This document shows positions 1 through 7,652 of a DNA stretch of 59,956 nt, in pieces; the stretch's first letter is position 1; each line of letters begins with the position of its first letter. The stretch lies in assembly GCA_033549345.1 (NCBI GenBank), contig JAWSUT010000021.1, positions 1 to 59,956 on the forward strand, read 5' to 3'. Under the pieces are notes generated by a model. That model made no database searches. It had not been told where the DNA came from and saw only the letters and a program-made list of their open reading frames with translations. A program made the position numbers and the translations under genes. Source of the stretch: JAWSUT01 sp033549345 (lineage in GTDB: Bacteria; Bacillota; Dethiobacteria; Dethiobacterales; Dethiobacteraceae).

Positions 1-392
1 ATATATGTCGATGAAATTTGCATGGAACGTGTTTGGGATAAGACAGAATCCCAAAAGAACCCGGCCGTTGTGTAGGTAATAATAATAAAAAAGATTAAGC
101 CGATAGTTAATGCATAAACTTCCAGATACAACCTGGCTTTACCTTTAAGCACAGTTTGTAAAAAAGTCATACGAATATGACCTTTTTCTTTAAGTGTATA
201 GGCGAGGCCTACAAAAGTTATACCAACCATCAAATATCCAGTGTATTCTTCCGTGATATAGAGGGTTTTGCTAAACACAGTACGGGTAATAATCTCTGAA
301 ATTACCATAACTGTAGCTAAGATCATCATAAAACCAGTAATAATTCCCGTACTCTGGTTAATACGATCAACTATATTAATAAATTTTTCCAT
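1..392 (-). CDS. dctQ: TRAP transporter small permease (DctQ), 3' part outside window
   Basis: The gene begins at an ATG at 392 on the minus strand behind a GGGGTGAG ribosome-binding site and runs off the left edge, leaving about 130 codons. The protein starts MEKFINIVDRINQ and continues with a hydrophobic helix, then the ITEEYTGYLMVG stretch and a basic KEKGHIRM loop, which is the usual layout of the four-helix DctQ subunit. DctQ joins the periplasmic-type binding protein to the large permease DctM in sodium-driven uptake of organic acids. It lies downstream of the dctP gene at 488-1534 on the same strand; dctM is expected beyond the edge. The substrate is not visible from the sequence. Confidence 0.85.
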   Translation of the reverse strand, partial: MEKFINIVDRINQSTGIITGFMMILATVMVISEIITRTVFSKTLYITEEYTGYLMVGITFVGLAYTLKEKGHIRMTFLQTVLKGKARLYLEVYALTIGLIFFIIITYTTAGFFWDSVLSQTRSMQISSTY

Positions 393-420
393 TTTTCTCA
401 CCCCCTGTATTTAAGTTAAC

Positions 421-460
421 AAAGGAACAACCGACAAATTATCTGTCGGTTGCTTCCTTT
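421..460 (-). other. Hairpin between dctP and dctQ
   Basis: A stem of about 16 base pairs with one bulge (arms around AACCGACA and TGTCGGTT, loop AATTATC) sits in the dctP-dctQ gap. No long T-run follows on the minus strand, so it looks more like an mRNA-stabilising or partial-termination element that would raise binding-protein over permease level than a full terminator. That role is inferred. Confidence 0.55.
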
Positions 461-487
461 GCAATTATTAATGACTAACGAATACTT

Positions 488-1534
488 TTAACGACCAACC
501 TGTTGATTAAACAGCTCAACAATCTCTTTTGCTTCAGCCGGAGCTTCTTCTAACCAACTAGCTCTGATTCCTTCAGTGATTTCAGCAAGATTACTCAATA
601 ACTCTTCACTTGGTTCAAGGGTAGTAATACCATTATCATTTACAACTGCTTCTTTTTCCTTGTCAAGCTCAGCTACCATAGCCCACATTTCTTCTTCCAT
701 TTCTTTACCAAGATTAATCAATATATCTTGGGTTTCCTGGTCAAGCTTATTAAATTCATCTAAGTTGACTGTAACAATATTAGCAGCTGTCGTGACGTTT
801 ACAGGAGCATAATAGTTCAATACTTCCCAGAACTTAGCATCAACAGCCGTTGGAGTAGATGTTAAAACAGAGTCAATTACTCCTGTAGCCAAGGATGAAT
901 ACACTTCACTAAATGGCAGCGGGTACGGAGTAGCTTCTAAAGCCTCCATGACCAAAGCACCATTTTTGTCATAGGTTCTTGTTTTTAAGCCCTTGATATC
1001 ATCTAACGTATTAATCTCTTTTTGCGCCCATAAACCGGCTGCCGGCCATGGTGCATTATACAGGATTTTTTGATTCCATTTTTCTTCCAAAACCTTATCA
1101 AAATACGGACGGGCAATTTCATTTAAGATTTTTGCTTCTTCAAAGCTTTGTACTAAAAATGGCAGAGTAACCACTTCAAGCATTGGCTCGTCTCCGGCTA
1201 CGCCGCTTACCAGAATATCGGATACGGGAACCAACCCATCCCTGACTACTTTTAATAATTCCGGACCTTTATAGCCAAGAGCCCCACCAGCCTGTACTGA
1301 TATTTCGACCATACCATCTGTTTCTTCCAAAACTTTGGCAGCAAAATCCACAAGTCCCTGGCTATGATGGTTATTTGGCGGGTTAACCGCATTGGCGACC
1401 CATTTTACAGGTTGTGCTTCCGGTTCCTGATCTCCTCCTGCGTTTGAGTTACCGCTACCGCCACAACCAACAACAACTAAAGCAAGGATTACCAACAAAG
1501 AAAACATTACAACTAATTTTGATTTCTTAAACAA
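488..1534 (-). CDS. dctP: TRAP transporter substrate-binding protein (DctP family)
   Basis: This 348-residue lipoprotein has a hydrophobic signal ending in the lipobox VVVGC (Cys24), followed by a short Ser/Asn/Gly linker and a DctP-type body with the NPPNNHHSQG start, the QAGGALGYKGPE segment and the typical KTRTYDKNG...PFSEVYSSL region that contacts the ligand carboxylate in the family. It captures an organic anion outside the membrane and hands it to DctQM. The start is a TTG at 1534 with an AGGGGG site seven bases upstream. It is transcribed from a sigma-A promoter at 1699-1728 and followed by dctQ. The ligand cannot be named; the family binds C4-dicarboxylates, sialic acid, keto acids and others. 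Confidence 0.88.
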   Translation of the reverse strand: MFKKSKLVVMFSLLVILALVVVGCGGSGNSNAGGDQEPEAQPVKWVANAVNPPNNHHSQGLVDFAAKVLEETDGMVEISVQAGGALGYKGPELLKVVRDGLVPVSDILVSGVAGDEPMLEVVTLPFLVQSFEEAKILNEIARPYFDKVLEEKWNQKILYNAPWPAAGLWAQKEINTLDDIKGLKTRTYDKNGALVMEALEATPYPLPFSEVYSSLATGVIDSVLTSTPTAVDAKFWEVLNYYAPVNVTTAANIVTVNLDEFNKLDQETQDILINLGKEMEEEMWAMVAELDKEKEAVVNDNGITTLEPSEELLSNLAEITEGIRASWLEEAPAEAKEIVELFNQQVGR

Positions 1535-1630
1535 CGTAAAACCCCCTAATTTTTAATGCTTTTTCTGCTGTGTTAGAATTAGACTTTTGGGAACGATTCT
1601 GCTGAATATATGCTTTTTTCTGTAATCAAG

Positions 1631-1651
1631 AAAAAAGGAACCGTCAGCTCC
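1631..1651 (-). terminator. Terminator-like hairpin in the dctP leader
   Basis: On the minus strand GGAGC-TGAC-GGTTCC is followed by TTTTTTC. It lies about 50 bases downstream of the dctP promoter and about 100 bases before the gene, so it would act as an attenuator. The stem is short (five to six pairs). No known riboswitch core was recognised in the intervening sequence. Confidence 0.4.
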
Positions 1652-1698
1652 ATTCCAACACATTTCTGCCTGAACAAGTTGTCTCCTTTTTTCTTTTA

Positions 1699-1728
1699 AT
1701 TATAATGAATACTGATAAAGTCTGTCAA
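1699..1728 (-). promoter_or_regulatory. Sigma-A promoter for the dctPQ operon
   Basis: Minus-strand TTGACA (1728-1723) and TATAAT (1704-1699) are both perfect consensus boxes separated by 18 bases. This is the only strong promoter in the 333-base gap between dctP and the oxidoreductase operon; the rest of that gap holds the leader hairpin and the upstream operon's terminator. Confidence 0.8.
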
Positions 1729-1826
1729 TAGATTAACAGTACTTCCTATGGGAATAGTGCTGGTATAAACAGGAACTCATAGAGTCCTTACAGAATGGGA
1801 ATAACCTTTTTTCTGTTTTTTCGGGA

Positions 1827-1855
1827 AAAGAAATGAGTACGAATGTACGTACTCA
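1827..1855 (-). terminator. Terminator of the 2-oxoacid oxidoreductase operon
   Basis: The stem TGAGTACG/CGTACTCA lies 13 bases past the beta-subunit stop and is followed on the minus strand by a T-rich ATTTCTTTT run. Confidence 0.6.
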
Positions 1856-1867
1856 CCTCTGAGATTT

Positions 1868-2713
1868 TTAGATATTTACTTGCTTCAGGTAGTCACGGGC
1901 CTCATCGCTCATAAACTCCTGGTGGGAGTAGTAGTCTTTCTCCGCCTCTTTGGCTGTTTTTATGGTCAGATTCGGAGCAAATTTCATGTTGGTGGGGCAG
2001 GGGGTATAGATTTGGACGTAAGTTGGCCCAATTTCCCTGGCTACAAGAATGGCTTTTCTTACGGCACTCTCAATTTTTTTCGGGCTGGCTACCGTAACGC
2101 GGGCCCCATATGCACACCCGGCTGTTTTGGCAAGTTCAAATACCGGGATTTTCGGAAATTTTTTACCTTCCGGGGCCATGTTCAGCACCTGGCCCTCGTT
2201 TGTCATGCCGCTTTCCTGTCCGCCGGTATTGCCGTATACTTCGTTATCCACCATGATGGTAGTAATTTTTTCGCGTCGGAACCAGGAGTGAAGAGTCAGG
2301 TCGAGGCCGATGTCGGCAATCCCGCCGTCCCCCACCAGTACAACCACGTCTTTTTGCCTGTCCGGATAACGGATGGAGAGCATTCTTTTCAAACCGGAGG
2401 CTACGGCATTTTGGTTGCCGAACGCTGTGTTGGCATAATTCACTGCCGTCTGCGCCAGTCCGAAGAAAGAACAGCCCGGTGTGCCGATAATAAGCGTATC
2501 GGCCGGAGCCGGCAGTGAGGCTGCCACCAGGCGGACGCCCAGCGCTACGCCACAACCGGCACAGTGCGGGTGTTCCTCGATGATTTCCTTATAAGAGCCC
2601 AGGTCATTAATTCCTTTTGGTGAGCCAAACGGTCCGTTTTCCACCAGTTCTTTATACTCTTGCGGTAAGAGGTCCTTAAACTCTTCCGTTGGTGTAATAA
2701 TCCTGACTGACAT
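1868..2713 (-). CDS. 2-oxoacid:ferredoxin oxidoreductase, beta (TPP-binding) subunit
   Basis: About 281 residues. The N-terminal CAGCGVALG motif matches the beta subunit's FeS/TPP region, and GDGGIADIGLD followed by DNEVYGNTGGQESG is the thiamine diphosphate-magnesium binding signature (GDG...N...YxNTGGQ) of this enzyme class. With the alpha, gamma and ferredoxin-type subunits encoded upstream it forms a cytoplasmic enzyme that oxidatively decarboxylates a 2-oxoacid to an acyl-CoA and reduces ferredoxin. The ATG at 2713 has a GGCAGGA site and starts four bases after the alpha stop; an earlier in-frame start would overlap alpha. The actual 2-oxoacid (pyruvate, branched-chain or aryl) cannot be decided. 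Confidence 0.88.
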   Translation of the reverse strand: MSVRIITPTEEFKDLLPQEYKELVENGPFGSPKGINDLGSYKEIIEEHPHCAGCGVALGVRLVAASLPAPADTLIIGTPGCSFFGLAQTAVNYANTAFGNQNAVASGLKRMLSIRYPDRQKDVVVLVGDGGIADIGLDLTLHSWFRREKITTIMVDNEVYGNTGGQESGMTNEGQVLNMAPEGKKFPKIPVFELAKTAGCAYGARVTVASPKKIESAVRKAILVAREIGPTYVQIYTPCPTNMKFAPNLTIKTAKEAEKDYYSHQEFMSDEARDYLKQVNI

Positions 2714-2717
2714 GGCG

Positions 2718-3881
2718 TTATTCCTGCCTTCCTGCAGCACGCTTTTGAAGCGCCTGCTTTATTTCATTAACGATCAGTTCCATAGGCATTGTCATACCGC
2801 CAAACACACGCGGCCCGGCCACCACGCGGCTGTTTTCATTGAGGCACGCTTTGATTTCCCTGGCCAGCCAGCCACCGGCATTAAATTCGGGAACAACAAT
2901 TAGTTCGGCGCCTTTTGTCACTTCTTCTATTTCAGCGGCAGGGAATGGCCGGATGGATTTTATTTTTATCAGGCCTGCATCAATTCCCTCTTTCTTCAAT
3001 GATTTTAAAGCCTCACGACCCTGTGAAACGGCCGTCCCGGACGCTGCGATAAAGATTTTGGCACCGGGGTTTTCCACTTCCAGCAGGCCGCCAAGGTAGC
3101 GGTCAATATATTTGCGCGCCCGTTCCGCTGCCGCCAGCACTTCGAGGTGCCAACTGGCATTGGCGGCATAACTTATAAAGTTGCTTTTGTTGAGCAGGGG
3201 GTCTCTTGTGATACGCATTGGCGGTGTTTCCATATCAAAGACAGGTACGGGCGCTTTCGAGTTGTCATATGGTTCCAGCTTTATATCTTCCGGCGGCAGC
3301 AGTACCGAGTCCCTGGTATGGGTGACAAAAAAACCGTCGGCGAACACGCCTACCGGAAGGTGAACCTCAGGCTGTTCGGCAATGGCGTATGCTTTAAGAA
3401 TCATGTCAAAAAAGTCCTGGGCATTTTCTGCATGAAGCATTAGCATGCCTGTGTCTAGCAGCATGCCCATTTCGATGTTCTCCGGCTGAATGGATGGAGG
3501 CAGTGAGACACCTCTGCACATGAAAGCGCAGACTACAGGCTGACGTGAGCCTGCCCAGACAGGGAACATTTCCATAGCCCGCAATGTACCGGGGCCGCTG
3601 GTGGCGGTAAAGACACGTCCCCCGCCCAGCGCTGCTCCATGAATAGCCGCCATAACGGCAAACTCGTTTTCGGCTCTGTAATAGTCCTTCAGGTAACCGC
3701 GGGCGTAGAGATCGCCCACAAGGTGCATGCTTTCACTCTGGGGCGTGATAGGGTAAGCGATGGCCATTTCCACATTGGCTCTTTTCACCGCCTCCATGAT
3801 TGCTTCGCTGCCGGTAATAAAAACCGACTCGCGTGGTGCTTCCTGAAAAAGATATTCGGGTTTAACCGGGCGTTGTTCCAT
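2718..3881 (-). CDS. 2-oxoacid:ferredoxin oxidoreductase, alpha subunit
   Basis: About 387 residues. The AIAYPITPQSESMHLVGDL block and the YRAENEFAVMAAIHGAALGGGRVFTATSGPG region are characteristic of the alpha (pyrimidine-domain) subunit; a C-terminal transketolase-like domain follows (IFIAASGTAVSQGREALKSL). The chosen ATG at 3881 lies behind GAGGGGGAG; an upstream in-frame start would add 16 residues that do not look like the family. It partners with the beta subunit encoded immediately downstream. The substrate is unknown. Confidence 0.88.
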   Translation of the reverse strand: MEQRPVKPEYLFQEAPRESVFITGSEAIMEAVKRANVEMAIAYPITPQSESMHLVGDLYARGYLKDYYRAENEFAVMAAIHGAALGGGRVFTATSGPGTLRAMEMFPVWAGSRQPVVCAFMCRGVSLPPSIQPENIEMGMLLDTGMLMLHAENAQDFFDMILKAYAIAEQPEVHLPVGVFADGFFVTHTRDSVLLPPEDIKLEPYDNSKAPVPVFDMETPPMRITRDPLLNKSNFISYAANASWHLEVLAAAERARKYIDRYLGGLLEVENPGAKIFIAASGTAVSQGREALKSLKKEGIDAGLIKIKSIRPFPAAEIEEVTKGAELIVVPEFNAGGWLAREIKACLNENSRVVAGPRVFGGMTMPMELIVNEIKQALQKRAAGRQE

Positions 3882-3898
3882 ATTCTCCCCCTCACTTT

Positions 3899-4081
3899 CT
3901 AACTGACGGCCAAAGCGCCTTTGGGGCACGCTTCGACGCAGAGACCGCAGCCTTTGCAGCGGCTCTGATCCACATCGGCTTTTTTACTGTTCATCACAAT
4001 CACATTGGGATCGGGGCAGCTTATTACACACAATCTGCACCCGTTGCACTTGTCTTTATCCACTCTCGCTGCTACGTACAT
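3899..4081 (-). CDS. 2[4Fe-4S] ferredoxin-type (delta) subunit of the oxidoreductase
   Basis: A 60-residue protein with two CxxCxxCxxxC clusters (CNGCRLCVISCPD and CKGCGLCVEACPK), the normal PorD/VorD arrangement for passing electrons from the TPP enzyme to free ferredoxin. The start at 4081 has an AAGGAGGA site eight bases upstream. It lies between the gamma and alpha genes with gaps of 10 and 17 bases, so co-translation with them is likely. Confidence 0.88.
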   Translation of the reverse strand: MYVAARVDKDKCNGCRLCVISCPDPNVIVMNSKKADVDQSRCKGCGLCVEACPKGALAVS

Positions 4082-4091
4082 ATTGTCCTCC

Positions 4092-4754
4092 TTATACCGC
4101 CAGTTCCCGGACAGAATTGCCGGCGGCGCGTACAACTTCCATATTCTTTTCCACCAGTTGACTCATTTTTTCATATTTGCTCTTCAGTGCGTCGTCAAGG
4201 ACAGCTGTGGTACCGGAAGCCACAAACTTGCCTCCACCAAAACGCTCGGCCAGGGACGACTGAAACGCCTCTTCCGACACAATACTTGCAACTTTCAGCA
4301 GGGCTCCCAGCATAGCCATATTGGTGGCCAGCTCCGTTCCCCCAACATCCAGAGCAACACTGGTTGCGGGAAGATAATAAAGTTTTGTTTTTAACGATGA
4401 CAGTGTCTCTGCATCATCAGATCCAAAATCCAGGGGGTTTTCGGAATTGATGAGTATGATTCCATTTTCCTGCAGTCCGTCAAAAAAAGGCATGGTGTAG
4501 CATTTACCCATAGTGATAACGTGAGGGTGAAAAATCATGATAATATTGGGGTATAAGACTTCTCCCCGTTCATAAATTTTCTCCGAATCGATTCGCACAT
4601 AGCTTTCAGCCGGAGCAAGCCTTTTTTCCGCTCCGAAAAAGGGGTTCACTGTGCTGACCAGTCCGTCACGGACTGCAGCGGCACCGAGAATATGCGCAGC
4701 GGTAACGACACCCTGTCCGCCCAGTCCCGACATGCGTATATTTGTTTTTTTCAC
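4092..4754 (-). CDS. 2-oxoacid:ferredoxin oxidoreductase, gamma subunit
   Basis: About 220 residues. RMSGLGGQGVVTAAHILG is the signature of the 2-oxoacid:acceptor oxidoreductase gamma (CoA-binding) domain. The C-terminal third is typical (MAMLGALLKVA, then GTTAVLDDALKSKYE). A GTG start at 4754 preceded by GGAGAAAGG is preferred over a GTG seven codons earlier that lacks a site and overlaps the upstream gene. Confidence 0.85.
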   Translation of the reverse strand: MKKTNIRMSGLGGQGVVTAAHILGAAAVRDGLVSTVNPFFGAEKRLAPAESYVRIDSEKIYERGEVLYPNIIMIFHPHVITMGKCYTMPFFDGLQENGIILINSENPLDFGSDDAETLSSLKTKLYYLPATSVALDVGGTELATNMAMLGALLKVASIVSEEAFQSSLAERFGGGKFVASGTTAVLDDALKSKYEKMSQLVEKNMEVVRAAGNSVRELAV

Positions 4755-4755
4755 T

Positions 4756-5340
4756 TTACCTTTCTCCTTTTTCACGTGTGACCAGACCGGTAAGTTTCTT
4801 TAACTGTTCCAGGCCTGCATCGCGGATTGAGATCATGGCATCTTCGTGCCCCGCTTCGCCGCAGAGCGCAATGGTGTAGCAGTCGGTTCCGCCCCTGATA
4901 ATCTTCAGAGCCACATTGGCATAATGGCAATGGACACCGACAAAGACGCACACGTCAATTTTATTGTGCCAGATCGTCAGGTTCGGGTGGTTCGGGTTAA
5001 TTTCAACACCAGGATTGATCATAGGATATTTGGGACGGTAGTCCGGCATGGGGATAACCCTGGCCTTGGCCGCTTCAGAGAGTTTCTTTACCGCCGTCGC
5101 TTTCTCCGCCACACCCTCTTTCCAGTTCCAGAGGACGAGGGGGCCGGGAAAAAAGCAGGGGTTTTTCGCCTGCAGCAGTTTCTCTGCGATGCGGGCCAAG
5201 GCCTCATCTTCGGGTACAGTCAGGCCTTCGACAAGTGCCTGGCCCCTCTCCGGAAGTGTAACACCCCTGATGGCCGCTGCCTGAGGCATATATCCTTCAG
5301 GCCCCGCCATTACCTGGTACATATTCAGCAAAATAATCAT
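4756..5340 (-). CDS. CdhB-like (CO dehydrogenase beta / ACS epsilon) family protein
   Basis: Up to 194 residues. The region PCFFPGPLVLWNWKEG, then RVIPMPDYRPKYP and NKIDVCVFVGVHCHYANVALK, resembles small Rossmann-like proteins annotated as CO dehydrogenase beta / acetyl-CoA synthase epsilon subunit family. In methanogens CdhB stabilises the CODH and may bind flavin. Here it is the first gene of a 2-oxoacid:ferredoxin oxidoreductase operon, with no CODH genes in view, so a role as an accessory electron-transfer or stabilising subunit is inferred. The start is uncertain: the ATG at 5340 abuts its AAGGGAG site, a TTG at 5331 is better spaced, and homologue-like sequence begins at the Met at 5322. 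Confidence 0.55.
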   Translation of the reverse strand: MIILLNMYQVMAGPEGYMPQAAAIRGVTLPERGQALVEGLTVPEDEALARIAEKLLQAKNPCFFPGPLVLWNWKEGVAEKATAVKKLSEAAKARVIPMPDYRPKYPMINPGVEINPNHPNLTIWHNKIDVCVFVGVHCHYANVALKIIRGGTDCYTIALCGEAGHEDAMISIRDAGLEQLKKLTGLVTREKGER

Positions 5341-5372
5341 CTCCCTTCATATGTTCATAAATGGTACAAACA

Positions 5373-5409
5373 TAAAAAAGTCCACACCAATAAGTTGGTG
5401 TCGGACTTT
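5373..5409 (-). terminator. Intrinsic terminator/attenuator before the oxidoreductase operon
   Basis: On the minus strand the stem GTCCG-ACACCAA / TTGGTGTGGAC with loop CTTA is followed directly by TTTTTTATG. It lies between the 53-codon ORF and the CdhB-like gene, so transcripts from the 5658-5686 promoter must pass it to reach the operon. Confidence 0.7.
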
Positions 5410-5453
5410 CATTTAACCGGTATAAACCCTTTAAACGCATTCCAACGCTATAT

Positions 5454-5615
5454 TTAACTGGCAACGACAAAAACGAAAAGGCGCTTCCCCGTCTTTGTGC
5501 TGATATCGGAATTGAGACTGGCCAATTTGGCCAATGCAACTCTGGCAACGGTCTCTTCCAGTTCAGCACGCCCCTGGTTAACTAATTGCAAACGCAACTT
5601 TTTAATCAGGGCCAT
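5454..5615 (-). CDS. Possible 53-residue leader ORF, unrecognised
   Basis: A minus-strand ORF beginning MALIKKLRLQ and ending KRLFVFVVAS. It is Lys/Arg/Leu/Val-rich with a plausible amphipathic composition, and is framed by a good promoter upstream and a terminator downstream, which suggests it is transcribed. No convincing ribosome-binding site lies at the right distance from the ATG (GGGAGAG is about 25 bases away), and the frame is open a few codons upstream without a standard start. It could be a small protein, a leader of an attenuator, or the tail of a decayed gene. No function is proposed. Confidence 0.3.
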   Translation of the reverse strand: MALIKKLRLQLVNQGRAELEETVARVALAKLASLNSDISTKTGKRLFVFVVAS

Positions 5616-5657
5616 TCTGGAATAAGCTACAAGAGTCTTACTCTCCCGATTTTATCA

Positions 5658-5686
5658 ATTATACGATATAATTTTCTCCAGCACAA
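5658..5686 (-). promoter_or_regulatory. Sigma-A promoter for the leader ORF/oxidoreductase operon
   Basis: Minus-strand TTGTGC (5686-5681), 17-base spacer, perfect TATAAT (5663-5658). It is the only clear minus-strand promoter between 5340 and 5760. Confidence 0.65.
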
Positions 5687-5834
5687 TACGAAATCACTTT
5701 TCAGAAAAATCTGTCACTAATTACCACTAATTGCGGGAACATTTGACATTTTTATTCTGTCCTAGGTGTTTACATAGCAGGAGGCGTGCATCAACCGTAG
5801 TTAAACGTATACATGGTAATCAAATTGTAGTTGA

Positions 5835-5984
5835 AGTTTAATTGTTTGCTGTTTTGGTCAGATTAGTGGTGTAGTGAATGCACCGGGATGGACCACTGTA
5901 GGTATATACCTGTTTGCTACGATAGGCTGTGGTATTTTATCTTTTTGATTTCACGGTAATAAAAAAAGGATTAAACTGTACTGA
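5835..5984 (+). pseudogene. Remnant of a transporter C-terminus, interrupted by TGA
   Basis: One frame reads a strongly hydrophobic segment (GWTTVGIYLFATIGCGILSF), meets TGA at 5946-5948, and continues in frame with a basic tail (FHGNKKRIKLY) to a second TGA at 5982-5984. There is no start and stops lie just upstream, so this looks like the last transmembrane helix and cytoplasmic tail of a decayed secondary transporter. A tryptophan codon TGG mutated to TGA would explain the interruption. The family cannot be named from so short a piece. Confidence 0.4.
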
Positions 5985-5997
5985 GGAGGTCGACTAA

Positions 5998-6111
5998 ATG
6001 AAAGAGATAAAGGATCGGTGGTACAAGCGGATTTCACCCTGAATGCTTATGTATATCCTGCTGGCAGCAGGGTTTGGAGTTTATGCTTTGGTCCAATACC
6101 TGACCAATTAG
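5998..6111 (+). CDS. Small membrane ORF with an in-frame TGA
   Basis: ATG at 5998 behind a good GAGGAGG site reads MKEIKDRWYKRISP, TGA (6040-6042), then MLMYILLAAGFGVYALVQYL and TN to TAG at 6109. Read through, it is a 37-residue single-helix protein with a basic cytoplasmic N-terminus, the form of small accessory subunits that accompany some sodium symporters, and it follows the transporter remnant by 13 bases. The TGA may be a Trp-to-stop mutation in a dead operon or a selenocysteine codon; a perfect CCTGCT-GGC-AGCAGG hairpin starts 15 bases after it. The decayed neighbour favours the pseudogene reading. Confidence 0.35.
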
Positions 6112-6175
6112 GGAAAGGTTGCCAAGAGGCGAGAGGTAAGCGCGAGTATTCTATTGATATGTAAAATGGAGAACA

Positions 6176-6203
6176 GGGACGGTGTAGGCCGCTCCCTTTT
6201 TTA
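6176..6203 (+). terminator. Intrinsic terminator after the small membrane ORF
   Basis: GGGA-CGG tgtagg CCG-C-TCCC followed by TTTTTT. It closes the small transporter-like remnant unit. From here to 6372 there is a roughly 170-base stretch with weak hairpins and no recognised riboswitch. Confidence 0.7.
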
Positions 6204-6372
6204 TACCACTTGAGTCAATTATGGTAGTTGCATCGACTAATCAGGCTACCGACTCCACGGTTTGTCAGGAGAGACGACTCGTCATGGGTTATCGCCTGTC
6301 TCCGGCTGTTTATGTTTTATGATGTGGGTGTAAATACTATAAAATAATTATTTTCTGATAGGTGGGTTTATT

Positions 6373-7620
6373 ATGGAATGGTTTGCTCTCATCATTTTAT
6401 TATTTATGTCTGCTTTTTTCTCCGCAACTGAAACAGCACTCATGTCATTAAGTACAATAAAAGTACACCACCTGGTTAAAAAAGAAATACATAATGCTTC
6501 TTTGCTGTTGAAGATGATTGCCAATCCCAGTCAGTTGTTGTCTACCATACTGGTTGGAAACAATATGGTGAATATAGCAGCGTCAGCACTGGCTACGTCC
6601 ATGGCGCTCCGGCTCTTTGGCCAGGCCGGAATAGGCATAGCTATAGGGGTTTTGACTGTTGTCATACTAATTTTTGCTGAAATAACTCCAAAAACGTATG
6701 CTGCTGCCAATAATGAAAAGTTAGCATTGAAAATCGTCCGTATAGTAAGAGGAATTCAGATCATTCTATATCCAGTCATAAAGCTGCTTGGTATAATCAC
6801 CGGGTTACTTATTAACATAGTCGGCGGTAAAGAAACTAATGCAGTTGTGGTTACCGAAGACGAAATTAGAACGATGGTGGATTTGGGGAAGAGGCAGGGA
6901 GCCATAGAATCTGCCGAAGAAGAAATGATTACAAGTGTTTTTGAACTGAACGATACATTGGTCAGAGATATCATGGTTCACAGAGTTGACATAGTGGGAA
7001 TATCCGTGGATAACAGTTTACGGCAAGCGTGGCATGTTATCCAGGAAACAAATCATTCCAGAGTTCCTGTCTATAAGGGTAGTATGGATAATATAATAGG
7101 GGTTTTGTATGCCAAAGACCTGTTAAAGTGTCACAGCAGTATTGACAGTGAAAGTATCAGAAACATTATGCGTGCGCCATATTTTATACCGGTAACAAAA
7201 CGTATTAGCGAATTATTAATAGAAATGCGCAGCGACAAAATCCATATTGCCATAGTATTAGATGAATATGGCGGGACAGCCGGCTTAGCTTTTCTAGAGG
7301 ACATGGTCGAAATGATTGTCGGAACGATAGGTGACGAATATGACGACAATAAACCGCTGGTTGAGGAAATTGATAAAGGGGAGTTTATCGTCAGTTCCAG
7401 AGCGAAAGTGGCCCAAATTAATCAGCTTACTAACTTGGATTTACCTCAAAAAAAACATGAAACCATGGGGAGCCTAGTTTTTCGTTTGCTCGGATATGTT
7501 CCCGGGCAGGGTGACACGATTGATTTATCAAAAGCAACAATTGTCATTAATGAAGTAGATAGAAACAGGATAAAAAGAATTCGAATCAAACTTAAAGAAC
7601 CGGAAGAGTCAATTTCGTAG
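6373..7620 (+). CDS. CNNM/HlyC-CorC family membrane protein (DUF21, CBS pair, CorC domain)
   Basis: 415 residues. The N-terminal DUF21 domain has about four helices (residues 1-150, beginning with the typical FFSATETALMSL and NPSQLLSTILVGNN motifs). Two CBS repeats follow (about 195-315, with MVHRVDIVGIS and HSRVPVYKG), then a C-terminal CorC/HlyC transporter-associated domain (about 335-410). Family members act in magnesium/cobalt efflux or homeostasis; older annotations as hemolysin are not supported. The ATG at 6373 follows AGGTGGG. It appears monocistronic and ends at a bidirectional terminator shared with the convergent siderophore operon. Confidence 0.88.
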   Translation: MEWFALIILLFMSAFFSATETALMSLSTIKVHHLVKKEIHNASLLLKMIANPSQLLSTILVGNNMVNIAASALATSMALRLFGQAGIGIAIGVLTVVILIFAEITPKTYAAANNEKLALKIVRIVRGIQIILYPVIKLLGIITGLLINIVGGKETNAVVVTEDEIRTMVDLGKRQGAIESAEEEMITSVFELNDTLVRDIMVHRVDIVGISVDNSLRQAWHVIQETNHSRVPVYKGSMDNIIGVLYAKDLLKCHSSIDSESIRNIMRAPYFIPVTKRISELLIEMRSDKIHIAIVLDEYGGTAGLAFLEDMVEMIVGTIGDEYDDNKPLVEEIDKGEFIVSSRAKVAQINQLTNLDLPQKKHETMGSLVFRLLGYVPGQGDTIDLSKATIVINEVDRNRIKRIRIKLKEPEESIS

Positions 7621-7652
7621 TAATAATAATGGTTCTGAATTCTGCCCGCCAC

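Noticed and set aside
5297..5569. 90-codon minus-strand ORF overlapping the CdhB-like gene start
   Set aside because: It overlaps in a different frame, crosses the terminator hairpin and has no protein-family character.
6204..6372. Magnesium or manganese riboswitch upstream of the CNNM gene
   Set aside because: A few short complementary stretches exist, but the M-box and yybP-ykoY conserved cores are not present.
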